In this document: positions 13,833-28,985 of the stretch, one piece after another
How positions within the stretch are numbered: the first letter of the stretch is position 1
Layout of the letters: the number at the start of each line of letters is the position of its first letter
Source of the DNA: Chromera velia
Lineage: Eukaryota > Sar > Chromeraceae
Direction: 5' to 3'
DNA length: 64,000 nt
Assembly (NCBI GenBank): GCA_018398765.1
Contig: JAHBMJ010002356.1
Coordinates: 1-64,000 of the forward strand
The notes under the pieces: generated by a model
Told to the model about the DNA's origin: nothing
Database searches by the model: none
The model's input: the letters and a program-made list of their open reading frames with translations, nothing else
Made by a program: the position numbers and the translations under genes

Positions 13833-14531
13833 TCAGATGGAATAAGCGGCGCAACTGTCTTCGTCTTCGTCTCCTTTTCGGAGATGAAAGAGGTCCGATG
13901 CCGCTTCCTGACTACCCTCGAGGGGTGATCGCTTCCTGCCCACACCGTGTCTCCGTGCTCCATCCTTCTCCCTCCAAGCAGTAGACGCTGCACTAGCCTG
14001 CCCAGTCAGATCGACACCTCCAAGCCTGGCCATCTGTTCGACCTCATCGTAGGACAACAACCTATCAGGGTCGTTGTACCGACGGATGTAATCGACCGGC
14101 AATGACAGAGGGAGGGCCAGGGCGGCAGCGGACAAGCTTCCGCGACGAGGGCTATTGGAGGAGTTTGAGGAGGACGGAGAAGATGCGGGGGTACTGCCTC
14201 CATGGGTCTCTGCATCCGCAGCGGCCGCTGTTGTTACATGCGCTGCAGCCGGAGTGTTGCGGTGCTTTGCAGAGCCAGCTGTGGCAGTCTTGGACAGAAT
14301 GGGAAGAAGGGCGAAGGCTTGGGGAAGCCCTGGAGTTTCGCCCAGTTTCTCCCCATTAAGCCCAGGTATACTGAGTGCTTCCTTCCTCGACGCCAGGGGC
14401 AACAGCAAGCTCATTCTTTCAGAATCAGTTACGGTTGAAATCTGTGGCTTGTGATAGCGATTCACACCTGTTGTTTCCTGTGCCAGCGATCGAATGCGCA
14501 CGTCAAGACGCTGGGACGATGATGAAAACAA
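13833..14531 (-). CDS. Hypothetical protein, possible single exon of 232 aa
   Basis: This is the longest open frame between the LINE and the DHHC gene. The predicted protein has an Ala/Ser/Thr/Pro-rich centre (residues about 90-145, with an SSPSSSNSSNSPRR run). A less biased segment follows (VDYIRRYNDPDRLLSYDEVE), then an acidic patch KGDEDED near the C-terminus. I recognise no domain. The mixed composition of the segment around VDYIRRYNDPDR argues for real coding, but there is no homology, and both start and splicing are unverified. It would be divergent from the DHHC gene 616 bp away. Confidence 0.38.
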   Translation of the reverse strand: MFSSSSQRLDVRIRSLAQETTGVNRYHKPQISTVTDSERMSLLLPLASRKEALSIPGLNGEKLGETPGLPQAFALLPILSKTATAGSAKHRNTPAAAHVTTAAAADAETHGGSTPASSPSSSNSSNSPRRGSLSAAALALPLSLPVDYIRRYNDPDRLLSYDEVEQMARLGGVDLTGQASAASTAWREKDGARRHGVGRKRSPLEGSQEAASDLFHLRKGDEDEDSCAAYSI

Positions 14532-15146
14532 ACGAATAATGACAAAGATATACGACTCGCTTCTATGGGTGATGTTATAATGCTAAAGGTTGAGCAGGTC
14601 TGCTTCTTCTGAATTTGCTGGGAATTAAGGTTGCGTGAAACACGAATTGAGATATGTGTGTTAATTGCGTACCATTTGGCCGCATCATTTGACCACGAAT
14701 CTTTTTGTGCTTCAACAAAAATCGACTTTGGTCCCCGCGGTCGGGGCCCGGCCCCCGAATCCCGGCCGATCGAAAAATCCCGCGCGCGGGAGCCGCGGGC
14801 CCATGCATGCAGCACAACTTGGCCCACAATCGTGGGCCGATCGGTGGGTCAAAGTGGGTCTCAGACTCACAGGGTCACGGGTTCATTGCAAGTACGAAGG
14901 TCTGTCAGCAGGTGGTCATCGCGGTTGTCGCGGTGTATAGAATCTGTAATGCCCGGTCTTTGACTCGTCGGCAGGCGAAGAAACGGTTCAGGCGGTTCAG
15001 ATTCACTCGCTGGGTCAAACACACACAGAAGTTCAGACTGAAATGGGTGTTGTCGAGCGCCGCTAAACAGCAGTCCGTGATCTGTTCAGCTCTTCTTGGT
15101 CCGTTCATCCTTTTGTCCGCCACGACACATCAACCTTGGTTTCGAG
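14532..15146. promoter_or_regulatory. Intergenic region upstream of the DHHC gene, with GC-rich island
   Basis: Contains a GC-rich patch at about 14730-14830 rich in CCGCGG, GGGCCC and CCGGCC palindromes, ending in ATGCATGCAG. Similar patches occur just upstream of the rhodopsin (41520-41630) and UBE2J (55480-55560) genes, which suggests a promoter or a related repeat. No TATA-like element stands out. Confidence 0.35.
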
Positions 15147-15620
15147 ATGAGTGTGCGCTGGCCCGGGAACAGCAGCTTGGTGTTCGATGCGAGCAACAGA
15201 GGGGGGAAAAAGCCCCTCTGCTGTTGTTCACCGCAGCCAATCGTCACGGGGCCTCGATCCGACAGAACCGCTTATTTGATAGCCTCCTTCTGCATTGTTT
15301 TGGTTTTGGCCCTCCACTTTGGCTACTGCCAACGAGAGATCTTCAGTCGATTGGGACAGATTGAAGTTGCACTCGGACTGGCGGTCGTGACGGGGATGCT
15401 TGCATTGAGTACCCTCATCAGCTTTCTCAGAACGTCTTTCGGGGACCCTGGTCAGTGAATGAGGTGCTGCAGGTAGAAGGGTGAGGGTGAATGAGTGAAC
15501 CGGTGGAAAGATAGGAAGATATTGATGGCTGCGTAAAGAAACACAGAGCGCCAGGAAGAGAGACGGAGACAGCAACAGCACTTAATCGGGGGAAGGAAGG
15601 TAAGAGAGAGGCGACAGATG

Positions 15621-15714
<94 letters not shown>

Positions 15715-15845
15715 CACACACACACACACACGCACGCACGCACACGGACACGCAAGTGCGCATGCGCATGCGCACTCACACACATACATACACATGCGCA
15801 CACACATACACTTTCTTTCTTTCTTTCTTTCTTTCTTTCTGTCTG

Positions 15846-15889
<44 letters not shown>

Positions 15890-15891
15890 TC

Positions 15892-15925
<34 letters not shown>

Positions 15926-15946
15926 CTTTCTTTCTTTCTTTCTTTG

Positions 15947-15989
<43 letters not shown>

Positions 15990-16024
15990 TCTTTCTTTTC
16001 TTTCTTTCTTTCTTTCTTTCTTTC

Positions 16025-16072
<48 letters not shown>

Positions 16073-17403
16073 TTCTTTCTTTCTTTCTTTCTTTCTTTTC
16101 TTTCTTTCTTTCTTTCTTGCTTTCTTTCTTCGCTATGTGCTGAATCGTCCACCCTTTGACCTTGGGCGTCTTTCCTCTACCTTCTTGTCGGTGAATCCCT
16201 TTCGTCCCTTGCGTTGCCCCTTGTTGAGTTGACTGATCTCTTGTGGTCTGTCTGTCTGCTTGTATCACCTCACTTGCACGCCTCCACGCATGCATGCAGG
16301 GATCCTGCCCAGAGCGTCCGTGATTGAGAGTGGGGGAGCAAAGTTGGAAGAGGTCGATGCGTTGTTTGAGCAGGTGCTTGCTGCTGCCTACGGCCACGTA
16401 GCTGTTCCTTCAGCAAGGCCCGGAGACTCGACCGTTGCTCTTCCTCTCCGGCTTGCTTCTACGTGGACTCACCAGTCCTCTGCTGGGGTGCTCACCTCCG
16501 CGTCGAGACCGGGGAGGCAAGGGACCGCTAGTGGTACCAATCTGTGCAGCGAGAAGGAAGAGAAGGAGACGGCCCTGAGCCGAATCTCCAAGTCCCCCCC
16601 TCCTCTTGTAGGGAGTCCCGGGACAGTTGCGTCGACTTTGCCTTCACCTGCGGTTCCCTTTGGAGGCCCTGGGGGGGGGCAGGGGAGTGGGAAGAATGCG
16701 CCAGGAGGGGAAGTGGGTGAGAAAGAAAAGGGAAAGGCTGAGGACGCAACAGAACAATTCGAGGGACGATCACCTCCCCCCTTCCCCCTTCCTCCTCGTC
16801 ATTTGTCTGACGCTGGCCCGTCCCCGTCTCCTCTACAGCTTGCTACTGCATCCGCCCAGACTGTTGACGCCCCTGCGCAGCCTCTTTCTCATCCACAAGC
16901 CCCTCTCCCTCTTCAGAGTGCCGTAGTGCCCTCTGCTGGGGTGTCAGGGGAGGGAGGAGATCGGTGGGACTGGACTAGAATGAGGGGGTCCCGGTCCATT
17001 CCTAGTGCATCGGAACTGGGCGGCGTGCCTAGTTGGGGGGGCGATGTAGAATGGGGGCCTGGCGCGGGGTCTCTGGCCGCGGCTTTGGGTCTCTCCCGGT
17101 TCTGGTATTTGGACTTTCGGGCGGTGGTCCGGTTGAAAATGAAATTCTGCCCCTCTTGCCGTCAGTTTGTGCGAATTGAAGATTGCATTTGCTCTTCTGG
17201 CTGTGAGTGAGTCAGTGAGGAAGTTTGGAATCCTCTGATTGCCTTCAATTTATGCATAGCCTGTTGTGAACTTTCTTCGACCTGACAACTCACGTTCAGA
17301 AGCTGCTGTTGTCGTAAGACGAATTTTGCCTCTTTCTCTATGCCTGTAGGACCGGTTGGCTTCCGTTTCGTCCTCTCTCTCTCTCTCTCCCTCCCTCCTT
17401 GTT

Positions 17404-17444
<41 letters not shown>

Positions 17445-17976
17445 TCAGTCTGCTTCAACTGTATGTCACCGGCAGAACGTGTGTGTATCCCCACGCTGCA
17501 TCCCATCCATGCATGCATGCATGCATGCAGACATTTGTCGTCCTCCCAGATCTTCCCACTGCTCCGAGTGTGACAATTGCGTTTTGGACTTCGACCAGTG
17601 AGTATTTGTTTGTAGTTTTTGCCTCATGCTGACCAATCAATCAATCGACAGGCAGAACGACCAAATCTGTGAGGGAGGAAGGGAGGGAGGGAGGGAGAGA
17701 TCCTTTCGTCCGAGGAAGAAACTTTCCGTCTGTCTGTTCCTGTTCTTTTCTGTCTTTCGCTTTCTCCCCTCTGTGTGTGTTTATGTGTGTTTGTTTATGT
17801 GTGTGGATGTACTTGCATACACGTGTGCCTGCAGTCATTGCGGCTTTGTAGGCAACTGTATAGGTCGGAGGAACCACGGCAGTTTCTTGTCGTTCCTCTC
17901 TGCTGGAGCGCTTGCACTCATTCTTGTCTTCACGCAGAATGCCATCATCGTCAGTCAGTCAGTCAGTCAGTCAGTC

Positions 17977-18007
<31 letters not shown>

Positions 18008-18768
18008 TAGTCCAACAGGCACTGAGCCTCGCTGGATCTGGTCGTCGTACCTGTCGGCCTGCGTGCCGTGCCTCTTTCGCAAGCTGGATCGATTTGGAGC
18101 GGGTATGGATGGGGTGGGATTGGATGGTGCCCTTGTAATTCTTGTCTCTATCTGGTGGTGTCAGTGCATGAATATTGTTGCTTTGTTTGGTAAGCTTGTG
18201 TCCCATCCTGCTTTCCTTTCCTTTCTTTTCCATTTGGAAGCTCGCTTCAATTAATGACAAGTAGTCAACAAGTTGGATGAATGCGTTCCGCCTTGTCAAC
18301 TCGATGTTGATGTGGTTTGGGGTGGTTAATTTGATGAACCTTTCAAACTTGTTGATTGCAGATCTGGAGAGAGATGCTGGGAGCAAGTGCTGCTGGTCAG
18401 TCAGAAGAAAGTCTGCATGGTCCTCTGCCCTCCCTGTCTTTCCCCTGCGTCTCTCTCGATGAATCTCTCTCAGCCTCGGTGTGTGTGCCTCCGTATTCTC
18501 TCCGTCCGACCGAGCCGCATGCAAAGAACATGGGAAGCTCTTTGTCTGTCAGTCAGTAAAGAAAAGACGATATAGTCTTTCTGTCTGTCTAGAAGAGGGA
18601 AAGAAACCATATGGTCTCTCTGTCAGTCATGAAGAAAAGGAGGGAGAAGAAGAAGCATACAGTCTGTCTGAAAGAAAAGAAGGGAGAAGAAAAAACTTGT
18701 AGTCTCATATATTCTGTCTGTCTGTGAGTGTTGTGTGCATGAAGAAAAGGAGGGAGAAGAAAAAACAT

Positions 18769-18833
<65 letters not shown>

Positions 18834-19544
18834 TCAGTGAAGGATGACGGGTTCAGAGTGATGCTCTGGGCGGTGGTGACTGCTTGCGGGCTCTCTGTGA
18901 GCTTTCTGGGCATCTCCCTGTGAGCCCTTCTTTTCTTTTCTCCTTTCTCAATCTCTCTTGCTCTGGTTTTCTGATCGGACAGCCATCCGTTTGTTTCTTC
19001 TTTCTACAGAGTCCCTGCGCTGCTTGGCTCTCAAAGTGAGTGCATTTTTGCGGGTTGAACTTCCACCCAGGCAGGCCGCTTGATCGATCCATTTCTGTTG
19101 AAGGTGCCTTTCGAGGGGAGGGAAGGGAAAGGAAAGGAAAGAAATGGGTGTGGCAGCTCTCTACACAGAGAGGGGAGTGAGGGGGTGGATGCATGGGGAC
19201 TGCGGGAGTGGGACTGGGACAGGGAGAGACCAAAAGAAGAATTAAGCATTTTAGCTCGGTTTACTGCCTCCAGAGTTTCATACAGAGGCCGAAGAGAAAA
19301 TCGTTGTCCGAAAAAAAAAGAAAGAAAGAGAGAGACAAAGGGAGATGAACGCATGAATTCAACGCTGGCCGCCGGTCTTTGGATCTGCTGCTTTTCTCTT
19401 TTTCCCCCTCTTGTTTGCAGAGTCAGCGGTGCCGGGCGTTCTTGTGTGGGTTTGAGTGTGTTCCTCTCTGTGGCCTCCTTCACAGCTTTCTTCGTGGCTC
19501 TGCAGACGCTGGTCGGTCACTCTGTGAGGTCTCTCTACTCTCTC

Positions 19545-19582
<38 letters not shown>

Positions 19583-20907
19583 TGTGTGCGTGCGTGCTTG
19601 TTTTGAGTGAAGGCATGTGAGGAAGGAGGGAAGAAAGAAACAACGGATGTGGGAGATAGAGTTTATCATGCAGTGAATGTGTGAAGGCGGGAGCGAAGAG
19701 TGAAGATGCCAGAAGTGGTTGGGGATGGTTGGGTGTCTTCAATAACTTTCCGTCATGCAGCTCCTTCCCTCTTTTTGGAAGTCGTCGTGTTCGCGTTCCA
19801 GTTATTCAATGACCGTAATCTTTTGCCATTGTGCTCGTGTGCCTGACCGCTTCCATGCTTGCACGTGTCCGTCCTTCCCTGACGCACGCATTTGTGCAGG
19901 GACTGTGGGTGGATCCCTTTCTCGTTGTGGTCAGTCATGCGTTACACATGGATGCCCCTTCCTTCCTTCGTTCCGCTTCTGCTTGCTTCCCCTTCTCTAA
20001 CTTCCTTCCGTCTCATTGTCCTTCCTCTTTTGCGGGCGGCTCAGAGGAGTTTCTGTCTGTCTGTCTGTCTGTCCGTCTGGGACTCTCCTTCCTTCATCGC
20101 CATGGTCAAGTCAAGAAGGTTCGTTCACAGAGGGAGACCGCGCTTGATCGAAGGGACATGAAGAGTGCATGATGCGCTCTGTCTTGCTGCGAGGTTTCGC
20201 ATTCAGACAAGTGATACGGCCTTCTTGGCTGGTCTGTGTGTGTGTGCAGGCTGTGCTTCTGAGCGCTGCACTGTCTTTGTGGCTCGCCATTTTTGCGGTC
20301 AGTCGTCGCTTCTTTTAGATAGAAGCCTGCTTGCTTCTCTGCATTTCGAGGCTTTGGCTGTTCTCACCTCTCCTGTACTTGCCGCTACGTCCCTTGCGGT
20401 GAGTGATTTTTTCCCTGTCTGTCTTCTTTTCTTTCCACCCACCCATCCAGCCTCGTTAATGCCTTTTTGCGCCAGTTCCATCGCCGGCTGGCTGCATTGA
20501 CCTCTCATGACACGAAGTGGCTCTTTGTCAACTTGCATTCAAGTCTTTTTCTCTGTTGTTGTGCCTGTCTGCGGTTCTGTTGTGAAAGAACGTTCTATCA
20601 TGTCAAAACCAGACAGACTGCCTCCCATTCCCTTCCTTCCTGCATTTCTTCGGGATGTCTGCCTGCCTGCAGTGCGACCAGGCTCTGCTTGTGTCTAACG
20701 GGCTGAACATGAAACAGGTCAGAGGAAGAAGGGGAGAACAAGAGATGCGTGGTCTCTTTTCTCGCTTCACCGTCGGGATGGCTCCCCAGAAAGGAAGGGA
20801 GGGGATCCCTCTTCCGTCTCTGTCGGGAAATGTGTTCGCCTTTATAATAGTGCATATTTGTTTGTTTGCGCCTCTTGGTGAATATCTCTCTCTCTCTCTC
20901 CCTCTCC

Positions 20908-20951
<44 letters not shown>

Positions 20952-20952
20952 T

Positions 20953-20984
<32 letters not shown>

Positions 20985-23331
20985 TTGTGCGTGCGTGCGT
21001 GCGTGCGTGCGTGTGTGTGTGTGTGTGTGTATGGTGAGTTCCATGCCTTTCGCAACCAAGAAAGAGTTCAGCAAGAACTTGGCCTCGGCTGTTTGAGTTT
21101 CTTCCCCACTTGCGTCTAGTGTGTCGTCAGGCTGTCAGTTCTCATTCACAGCCAGGCAGAGGCAGGGACTTCGGGACAGTCACCATCCCAACCTGCGAGG
21201 TGTTGACTTGGTTGTCCACCTCTGTGCTCTCATTGGGAGCCCCCAAGTCCCCGTGCAAATCGAAGGGAATGAAGAAAGTTTCAGTTTTGGTTGGCGTTAT
21301 GTCCCTCTCTTTACTTCGTTTCCTTTCTCCTTGTCTCTCTCTGCTTTGCTTGCTCTTGCGGTCGGAAGAAGGGAAGAAAAGATTTCAATCCTCCAAACTT
21401 CTTCTGCACTTGGTTCCCTTTCTAACACTCATCCTCACAGTCAGAGAGACATTCTGACACAGACGGTGACAGACAGACATACACAGACACACACACACAT
21501 ACTCATACACGCTCACTCACACACACATACACACACACACACACTTACTCACACACACACACATACATACATACATAGAGACAGAGAGAGAGAGAGAGAG
21601 AGAGAACTGTTTTCGTTTCACCTTCTAGAGGCGGAAAGCGATGTGAGGACGAGTATTGAGACTCAGTCCGGTTGCAGACCCTCGCATCCATTCTTGTGGT
21701 CTGACGATCGCTTTTCCCGGGGACCTCCGACAAAAAACGGAATGATCGATGCTCAAATGAAGAGAGAGAGAGAATGAGTGCACTCGTTGTCGGAGGCACA
21801 CACACCTGGTTGCGGGCATGTGACTGTGTAATGTCCATGTGAGAGAGAACCAGGATCCCCCGAAAGAGAGAAAGATCAATCGGTGCGGCAGTGAACGCAG
21901 AGAGTATTCACCCACCCTCCCGACTACCCACACAACTCCACAAGTGCGTGTGCTGGCGACTGTCCGACTCTTTTCCGTTTATTTTCGACTCTTCCCTCTG
22001 CTTGGCTGAGTTATGCTTTCTTGCGCATGCTCACTGTCCATTCCATCCACGACTGTATCTGCACTTGACCATCCCTCTCTCTTTGTCCCCCTTTCTGTTT
22101 GTGTGTGCAGAAGGCAGTGCAGAGGAGAACACAGCAGGCCCAGAGGGAAGCTTCCCTTCGTGAGGCCACAAACAGACAGCGGGAGGAAGAGACTCGGTCA
22201 GTCAGACAGCAGATGCAGGCACGTCATCATCCAGCTGCTTTCAGCATAAAGGACAAAGAGAAGGAAAGGGAAAAGGAGGAAAAAGTAGTGGAGAGCGGGA
22301 CCGCCTCTCCGAGAGCTCCAGGCACTTCCCAAACAACCGCAGCAGACCCTCTCCCCTCCACCCGAAAGCCCTCTGAAGAGGATGATGGATCAAGATTGGA
22401 GGGGACGGCAGGGGTGGGGGTCATCCGGGTTGCAGTCACCCCCACAGCAGTCACACCGATTTCAAGGGAAGGGAGGTTATCGGCTTTCGCCTTCCGGCCC
22501 CGCTCCCGATCTCCCTTTCCAGGCCCTCCAGCCGCGAGCGCCTCGTCTCTTCAGATCCATCGGCACAGTGGTGTGGAGAGGGAGGGCGTCATTGAGGACT
22601 CGACTCGAAGTTTCAGGATAGCTGCCTTGGACACTACAGACGTGGATGTGACAAGTGCCGGGACGGTCTCAAATCTTCAGGGGGGGGACGTCCGAAGCGA
22701 GAGGGGAGGGGACTCTGACAAGCGTGCAGACTTCGATTCAGACCCCCCTCTGGCAGCTTTGTTAGAGATGAATGCTCAATGTACAGTAGATGCAGAAGAG
22801 AGACATAGTGGGGTGGGGAAAGATGGTCAGTGGTTGGAGAGAGAGAGCGAGGAGGAAGAGGAAGAGCGTGAAAGTTTCCTGACTGCTCTTTTGAGGGAGA
22901 GAGAAGAGGCTCAACAAGGAATGCACCAACGGGAAGGATCGAAAGGGACCCACCAAAGCTCCAGGTCTCCCCAGTCGTCTACTCTCTCCCCGCAACTGAG
23001 ACAATCACGTTCCCCTTCCTCATCGCCTGCAAATCGAGGAAGGGTCTCGGCATCCACCTCAGGTTCTCCTGGACCAGAGGGAACAGGCCAACGACACCCT
23101 GCAACAACAGGATGGGCACCCCCACGAGGTCCCACATCCCAGTGCTGCTTCATGTGCAAAAAGGGTTGTCTGGGGGTGTTGCGAGGGATCCGGGGTTTTT
23201 TCTCTGGCATGTTCGTGCTCTTGCGCTTTGTATGCAAGAGACGCGAAGCCTCACTTATAAGTTGGGACCGAGTTTCTGTGAGGGACCGACCACCCTCTGG
23301 AAGCAGCAGGAATGTGTTGGTTGTCAGCTAG
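15147..23331 (+). CDS. DHHC-type protein S-palmitoyltransferase
   Basis: Transfers palmitate from an enzyme-bound Cys to Cys residues of target proteins at membranes. Exons fitted by phase: 15147-15450 (two TMs, then the TSFGDPG motif), 16300-17160, 17531-17597, 17835-17949, 18361-18394, 18838-18918, 19009-19034, about 19421-19523, 19899-19928, 20250-20297, about 20352-20399, 20673-20717, possibly one near 21040-21100, and 22111-23331. The DPG joins ILPR across intron 1, as in the family. The Cys-rich domain spans exons 2-4: KFCPSC, then RPPRSSHC, CDNCVLDFD and HHCGFVGNCIGRRN. The catalytic DHHC (Cys about 413) is assembled across an intron. Pro-Trp after DHHC is replaced by Gly-Phe. A low-complexity insertion of about 260 residues separates TM2 from the Cys-rich domain. 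The last exon adds about 400 residues, acidic/Ser-rich, ending in a Cys-rich hydrophobic patch (CCFMCKKGC). Small middle exons are less certain. Confidence 0.9.
15623..16130. repeat. Compound (CT)n(CA)n ... (CTTT)n microsatellite in DHHC intron 1
   Basis: About 60 bases of CT, about 50 of CA with GCAC variants and palindromic GCATGCGCATGC pieces, then about 320 bases of CTTT with occasional GTTT and CTTTT variants. It fills much of the first intron of the DHHC gene and is the largest simple repeat in the window. Confidence 0.97.
17940..18010. repeat. (GTCA)n(GACA)n short tandem repeat at a 5' splice site
   Basis: Starting at the inferred donor at 17950, GTCA units repeat about seven times and then shift to GACA units. 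The repeat unit includes the donor motif GTCAGT used across this window, so several tandem pseudo-donors lie directly behind the true one. Confidence 0.8.
20885..21030. repeat. (CT)n(GT)n microsatellite with GTGC variants
   Basis: Short CT run, then about 130 bases of GT with TATG and GTGC interruptions, in an intron of the DHHC gene. A related (CA)n(GA)n tract lies at about 21480-21605. Confidence 0.9.
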
Positions 23332-25172
23332 TCGGCCTTGAATGCATGGCCGAGGCACTGGCATCAAAACATGCAAATCAGGTCTCAGAGTTTGTAAAAT
23401 TATTTAATTAATTCATTCAATAATTAATAAAGTTGATGCTAATGTCAATCAATGACTCTTACTTTTCACGATAAGTTTTCATTGTGATTAGATTTCATAA
23501 GTTTCAGTTTTTAATTTACATATTTTCTCGATGACAGTCCACCTTAATTAATTTTAAGTAAGCTACTAAGCTTTCAAACCTTCGTTACAATTACTATGTT
23601 GATTAGTTACTTGCAGCTAGGCTTGCAGTCATAATGCAGTGTCTGGTTAGCTAATTGGTTATTAGCTTCGTTAGCAGTTAAGCAACTCCCACTGGATACA
23701 CAGAGTAAGATAAAAATTTATCAGAAACCAAATTAAGTATGAAAAGTAGCTTGAAAATAGTAGCTTCTGGATTAATAGTTTAAAAAGTGTACAGTCAATC
23801 AATCATTTAAGTTTCATATAATTTTATGCATAAAATTTTATATGTAGGAGTCCAGGTAAGAGGTACTAACATTTAGTAGTACAAAATAATGTAAAGCCAA
23901 CTTCATTCATTCATTCATTCAAAAAACAATTAAATTCCTAGTTGAAATTACTGTTGAATGCTGTATGCGCATTTCATTAAAGTTCAATTATCACGGGTCA
24001 AGTTGATCAAATTTAATTTGAAATTTAGCTTAATTTTAGGATGATTTGCAACTGTTTGCAAAAGGTTGCTAGTAGTTGCTAGTCAAATCATTAACTCAAA
24101 TGCATGTATGACTCAGACAGTATGACACATCAATGTGACATCATGTGGCCGGCAGGGTATACCGCGACGTGATTCGCCTGCGGCCAGACCTGACGGGGCC
24201 TGCAAAATCGTTAGGAAATAATTACGCCGTTGGCACGTAACTCAGTAGAAGCAGTCCAGCATCCAACATGGATGCATAGACTGCCTATTTGACTGACAGA
24301 GCAATGCATGGAACATTCCTTCCCACCCTATCGATCCCCCTCAGTCTGTCCATGCAGACTTTTCCCAAACTCATCCGGACAGTCTGCATCATTCTTGCTT
24401 CCAAGGAGGGTATGGATTTGTCTTGAGGAATCCGACCGTATCGGACCCTCAATGTGTGTCCTTGCAGGGGGAATCGGAGAGTCACTCAGTCTCTCCTGAA
24501 GCCCATATCGGCTGTTCTTCAGAAATCAGTCTCCCGTTCCTGTCGTTCGGTCAGGGCACAAGCACTCAGTCACTCGTACACCTTCACTCATTCTTTATTC
24601 CCCCCCCGGCCCCCCCCTTCTCGCTCCCTAACTGTCTGTCACTTCTGAGGGTCTCCAGAAAGAAGGACCTCATCGGCAAACTCGTCTCTCGCGTGCTCAC
24701 TCTTCGCTCCTTTCCTTACGATCAACCTGCAGCGATTCTTTGGCCGCAAAAAACCTCCCCCACCTTCCTTTCACCTTTCTTTTTCTTCGCACAGACAGGT
24801 GGAGACAATGTCATTTTGTGAGCAGACGAGACGGAGTGTAGTTGGTTTGGTGGGAGCGACAATTCCGAGAGAAGACTTAAGACTGAAGAGAACATAGGAG
24901 GGAAATTATTCAGAAGTGTTTAAGACGAACAGCAACGGGGAGAGCTAAGGAGCCTCTGTTAGGCATTGCATTCTCTGGATGCTGCTTTATTTTTATTCGA
25001 CCCCCAGAGAAATCCGAATGCGCCTCTTTACGAACCAACACATGCAGTAAGGGGCAGACTGACGCACATCGAGTTCCACTGTTTGCGATACTTTGTAAGA
25101 CTCCTTTCCCCTCCCTCCCACCCCTTTCTTGATTCCTTCCTTCTCTCGCACACGCACACACACAGCCTTTCT
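23332..25172. other. Convergent spacer, strongly AT-rich in its first part
   Basis: 23400-24120 is very AT-rich with runs of TTAATTAA type and no open frame. From 24150 base composition returns to the local norm. A possible unrecognised coding patch lies at about 24465-24830, where a TTGCAG acceptor precedes a basic open frame, but it has no recognisable family and no partner exons. The region separates the ends of the convergent DHHC and isocitrate dehydrogenase genes. Confidence 0.5.
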
Positions 25173-28435
<3,263 letters not shown>

Positions 28436-28985
28436 CGTGCGGGTGCAGCCAGCGGTTTCTCACTTACTCTCGCTCTCCCTCGTGATAGACAGGCGAGTCG
28501 ACCAGTTCGCAAAAGAAATTCTGTCAGAATATGCATGTCAGAGAAGCCTGTCAGGAGTGTCAGACAACTGCTGAACTCTGTCTGTCAATTAACTCTGGAG
28601 TTGCGGCGGCGCATGGCGGCGCGTCTAAACGAAGATGCACATGCGCGCATGCGCAGCTTTGGGGCTGCATGCGCCGCCACATCAGTTCAGCATCTTTTTT
28701 TCAGTGCATGTCTCCTCTTCCGGCCGTCGTGATTCGTGAATCTCTCGCCAATTAAAAGAGTCACCATGCATTGTAACACGTGCAAAATCGACTGGCCTCT
28801 CTTCACTGAGACATCTTGAGTGGAGCCCATCACTGGCATTCCTTCATGATCTTTCCCCAAAAGTGCAGTGCGCACTCGGTGTGTAGAGTGCGGCCTCCTT
28901 TCTTTTGGAGACAGCTACCCGTCTCCTCGGGGTTTTTGTGAAGGGCCGGCAGGCACTGAATGATCGGCGATGCTGTGGGCACTGA
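28436..28985. promoter_or_regulatory. Divergent promoter region between IDH and the unknown gene
   Basis: About 550 bp between the IDH start (-) and the first proposed exon of the unknown gene (+). It contains GCGGCGCATGGCGGCGCG and repeated ATGCGC/GCATGC palindromes at 28604-28675. These are good candidates for factor binding, but nothing in the sequence proves a function. Confidence 0.35.

Noticed and set aside
14860-14900. GGGTCACGGGTTCATTGC segment as a possible tRNA T-arm
   Set aside because: No matching acceptor, D or anticodon stems could be folded around it.
15582-16397. Long Lys/Glu/Arg-rich frame on the minus strand and Phe/Leu/Ser frames on the plus strand
   Set aside because: They are translations of the (CTTT)n, (CT)n and (CA)n repeats inside a DHHC intron.
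17951-18008. Short regular repeats considered as a CRISPR-like array
   Set aside because: Units are four bases without spacers, a plain microsatellite in eukaryotic DNA.
20598-21119. Cys/Val and Thr/His-rich frames on both strands
   Set aside because: Pure products of (GT)n and (CA)n tracts within DHHC introns.
24285-24830. Possible small gene between the DHHC and IDH genes
   Set aside because: Open frames are short and biased, no family is recognised and no second exon with a matching phase was found.
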